From: Desulforhopalus singaporensis
GTDB taxonomy: Bacteria > Desulfobacterota > Desulfobulbia > Desulfobulbales > Desulfocapsaceae
NCBI RefSeq assembly: GCF_900104445.1
Contig: NZ_FNJI01000004.1
Coordinates: 62,001-126,000 of the forward strand
Length of the DNA: 64,000 nucleotides
Reading direction: 5' to 3'
Shown: positions 63,592-64,000 of the stretch, piece by piece
Position numbering within the stretch: the stretch's first letter is position 1
How the letters are laid out: each line of letters begins with the position of its first letter
Position numbers and translations under genes: made by a program
The notes under the pieces: model-generated
The model's input: only the letters and a program-made list of their open reading frames with translations
Databases searched by the model: none
What the model was told of the DNA's origin: nothing

Positions 63592-63633
63592 TTTGGCCGC
63601 TAAACGATTTTTTTCGCCTCTTTAGCGGTCAAA
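63592..63633. promoter_or_regulatory. Candidate operator dyad 2 between divergent XRE genes
   Basis: TTTGGCCGCTAAA (63592-63604) and TTTAGCGGTCAAA (63621-63633) match as inverted repeats in 12 of 13 positions, with a 16-base spacer. It lies about 110 bases before the rightward XRE start. Confidence 0.45.
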
Positions 63634-63742
63634 GGACAGCTGGCCGGTCGCAAACCGCACGGTTATGCGGTAAAATCGCATAAGCGGCGGCGGGTGGATG
63701 ACCGTAAAGGCTGGATAATTTTTTCCCTATTGGAGAGACACA

Positions 63743-64000
63743 ATGTCGGATAACAGCGCAAAGATTGCTGAAAGATTAACAACACTACGGCATAAAAGGG
63801 GATTGACGTTGGCTGAGCTGTCGGGACAGCTGGGTATTTCCAAGGCGCGTCTGCAGGAGATGGAAAGCGGTACCAGTGCTCCGTCGCTGGGGACTCTGGT
63901 GCGGCTGGCCCAGTTCTACGAGGTCGCCCTGGGGGAGATCTTCGGCGACAGTGCCGATTCTCCTTTCTGTCTGGTGAGAAAGGATGCCAGGGAAGCGGTT
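63743..64000 (+). CDS. XRE-family regulator, N-terminal part (3' end outside window)
   Basis: 86 codons are visible from ATG 63743, which has GGAGAG at a good distance. The helix-turn-helix reads RGLTLAELSGQLGISKARLQ with EMESGTSAPSLGTLVRLAQF, and a linker GEIFGDSADSPFCLVRK follows, as in XRE-cupin proteins. The frame runs off the end of the window, so the cupin is only expected. It diverges from the XRE-cupin gene at 63443. Confidence 0.88.
   Translation, partial: MSDNSAKIAERLTTLRHKRGLTLAELSGQLGISKARLQEMESGTSAPSLGTLVRLAQFYEVALGEIFGDSADSPFCLVRKDAREAV

Overview
The window is a gene-dense bacterial chromosome segment that starts inside a trkH gene and ends inside an XRE regulator gene. I see no rRNA, tRNA, CRISPR array, insertion sequence or phage gene. 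The content points to an anaerobic or microaerophilic deltaproteobacterium (Desulfobacterota). It has sigma-54 enhancer-binding regulation, ferredoxin-linked 2-oxoacid oxidoreductase, AcnA aconitase, a Liv-type importer with acyl-CoA synthetases, a DUF35/thiolase pair, many universal stress proteins and rubrerythrin-like ferritin. A Desulfobulbales-like sulfate reducer is my best guess, by inference from gene content only.

Region 1-20 kb is a signalling, stress and ion-transport block. It holds the trkH end, a membrane histidine kinase with an NtrC-type response regulator, and a two-gene universal-stress operon reading left. A 635-base intergenic region follows, with two divergent sigma-54 promoters and three copies of one palindrome between them. 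Reading right are a small membrane protein, a TauE/SafE permease and another small membrane protein. Next comes a short Lon-type protease with a response-regulator receiver domain inserted just before its Walker A motif. A cytidylate-kinase-like protein, a secreted HEITH metallopeptidase-like protein, a TIGR00266 protein, two large anion or ion permeases, another Usp protein and a YgjV protein complete the block. The receiver domain of the Lon fusion closely resembles that of the NtrC-type regulator, so the kinase, regulator, sigma-54 promoters and protease may form one circuit.

Region 20-39.5 kb is mixed metabolism and housekeeping. A leftward operon encodes a ferredoxin, alpha, beta and gamma subunits of a branched-chain 2-oxoacid ferredoxin oxidoreductase, and leucine dehydrogenase, with an XRE-cupin regulator upstream. 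Then come a cysteine-cluster protein, a ThiF/MoeB-like E1 protein and a helical-repeat protein. A cobalamin riboswitch with a strong terminator and no gene behind it converges on acnA. An inositol-phosphatase-family enzyme, DUF3124, ferritin-like, nitroreductase, canonical Lon, DUF3147, DUF554 and DUF808 proteins follow.

Region 39.5-45.3 kb contains an ECF sigma factor, an anti-sigma-like membrane protein with a glycogen-binding-like (CBM48/E-set) exterior domain, and a secreted Gly/Ser-rich protein. Facing them is a lipoprotein carrying a similar E-set domain. Homocysteine methyltransferase and an MFS transporter come next.

Region 45.3-64 kb is an organic-acid/acyl-CoA catabolic island. It has XRE-cupin, acyl-CoA synthetase, TetR and GAF-PAS-LuxR regulator genes, then livG - acyl-CoA synthetase - livH - livM - livK - livF - usp - acyl-CoA synthetase. 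Isovaleryl-CoA dehydrogenase, DUF35 and a thiolase lacking the usual cysteine face them, followed by two divergent XRE regulators. With the leucine dehydrogenase/2-oxoacid oxidoreductase operon, this gives the first steps of leucine and branched-chain acid oxidation.
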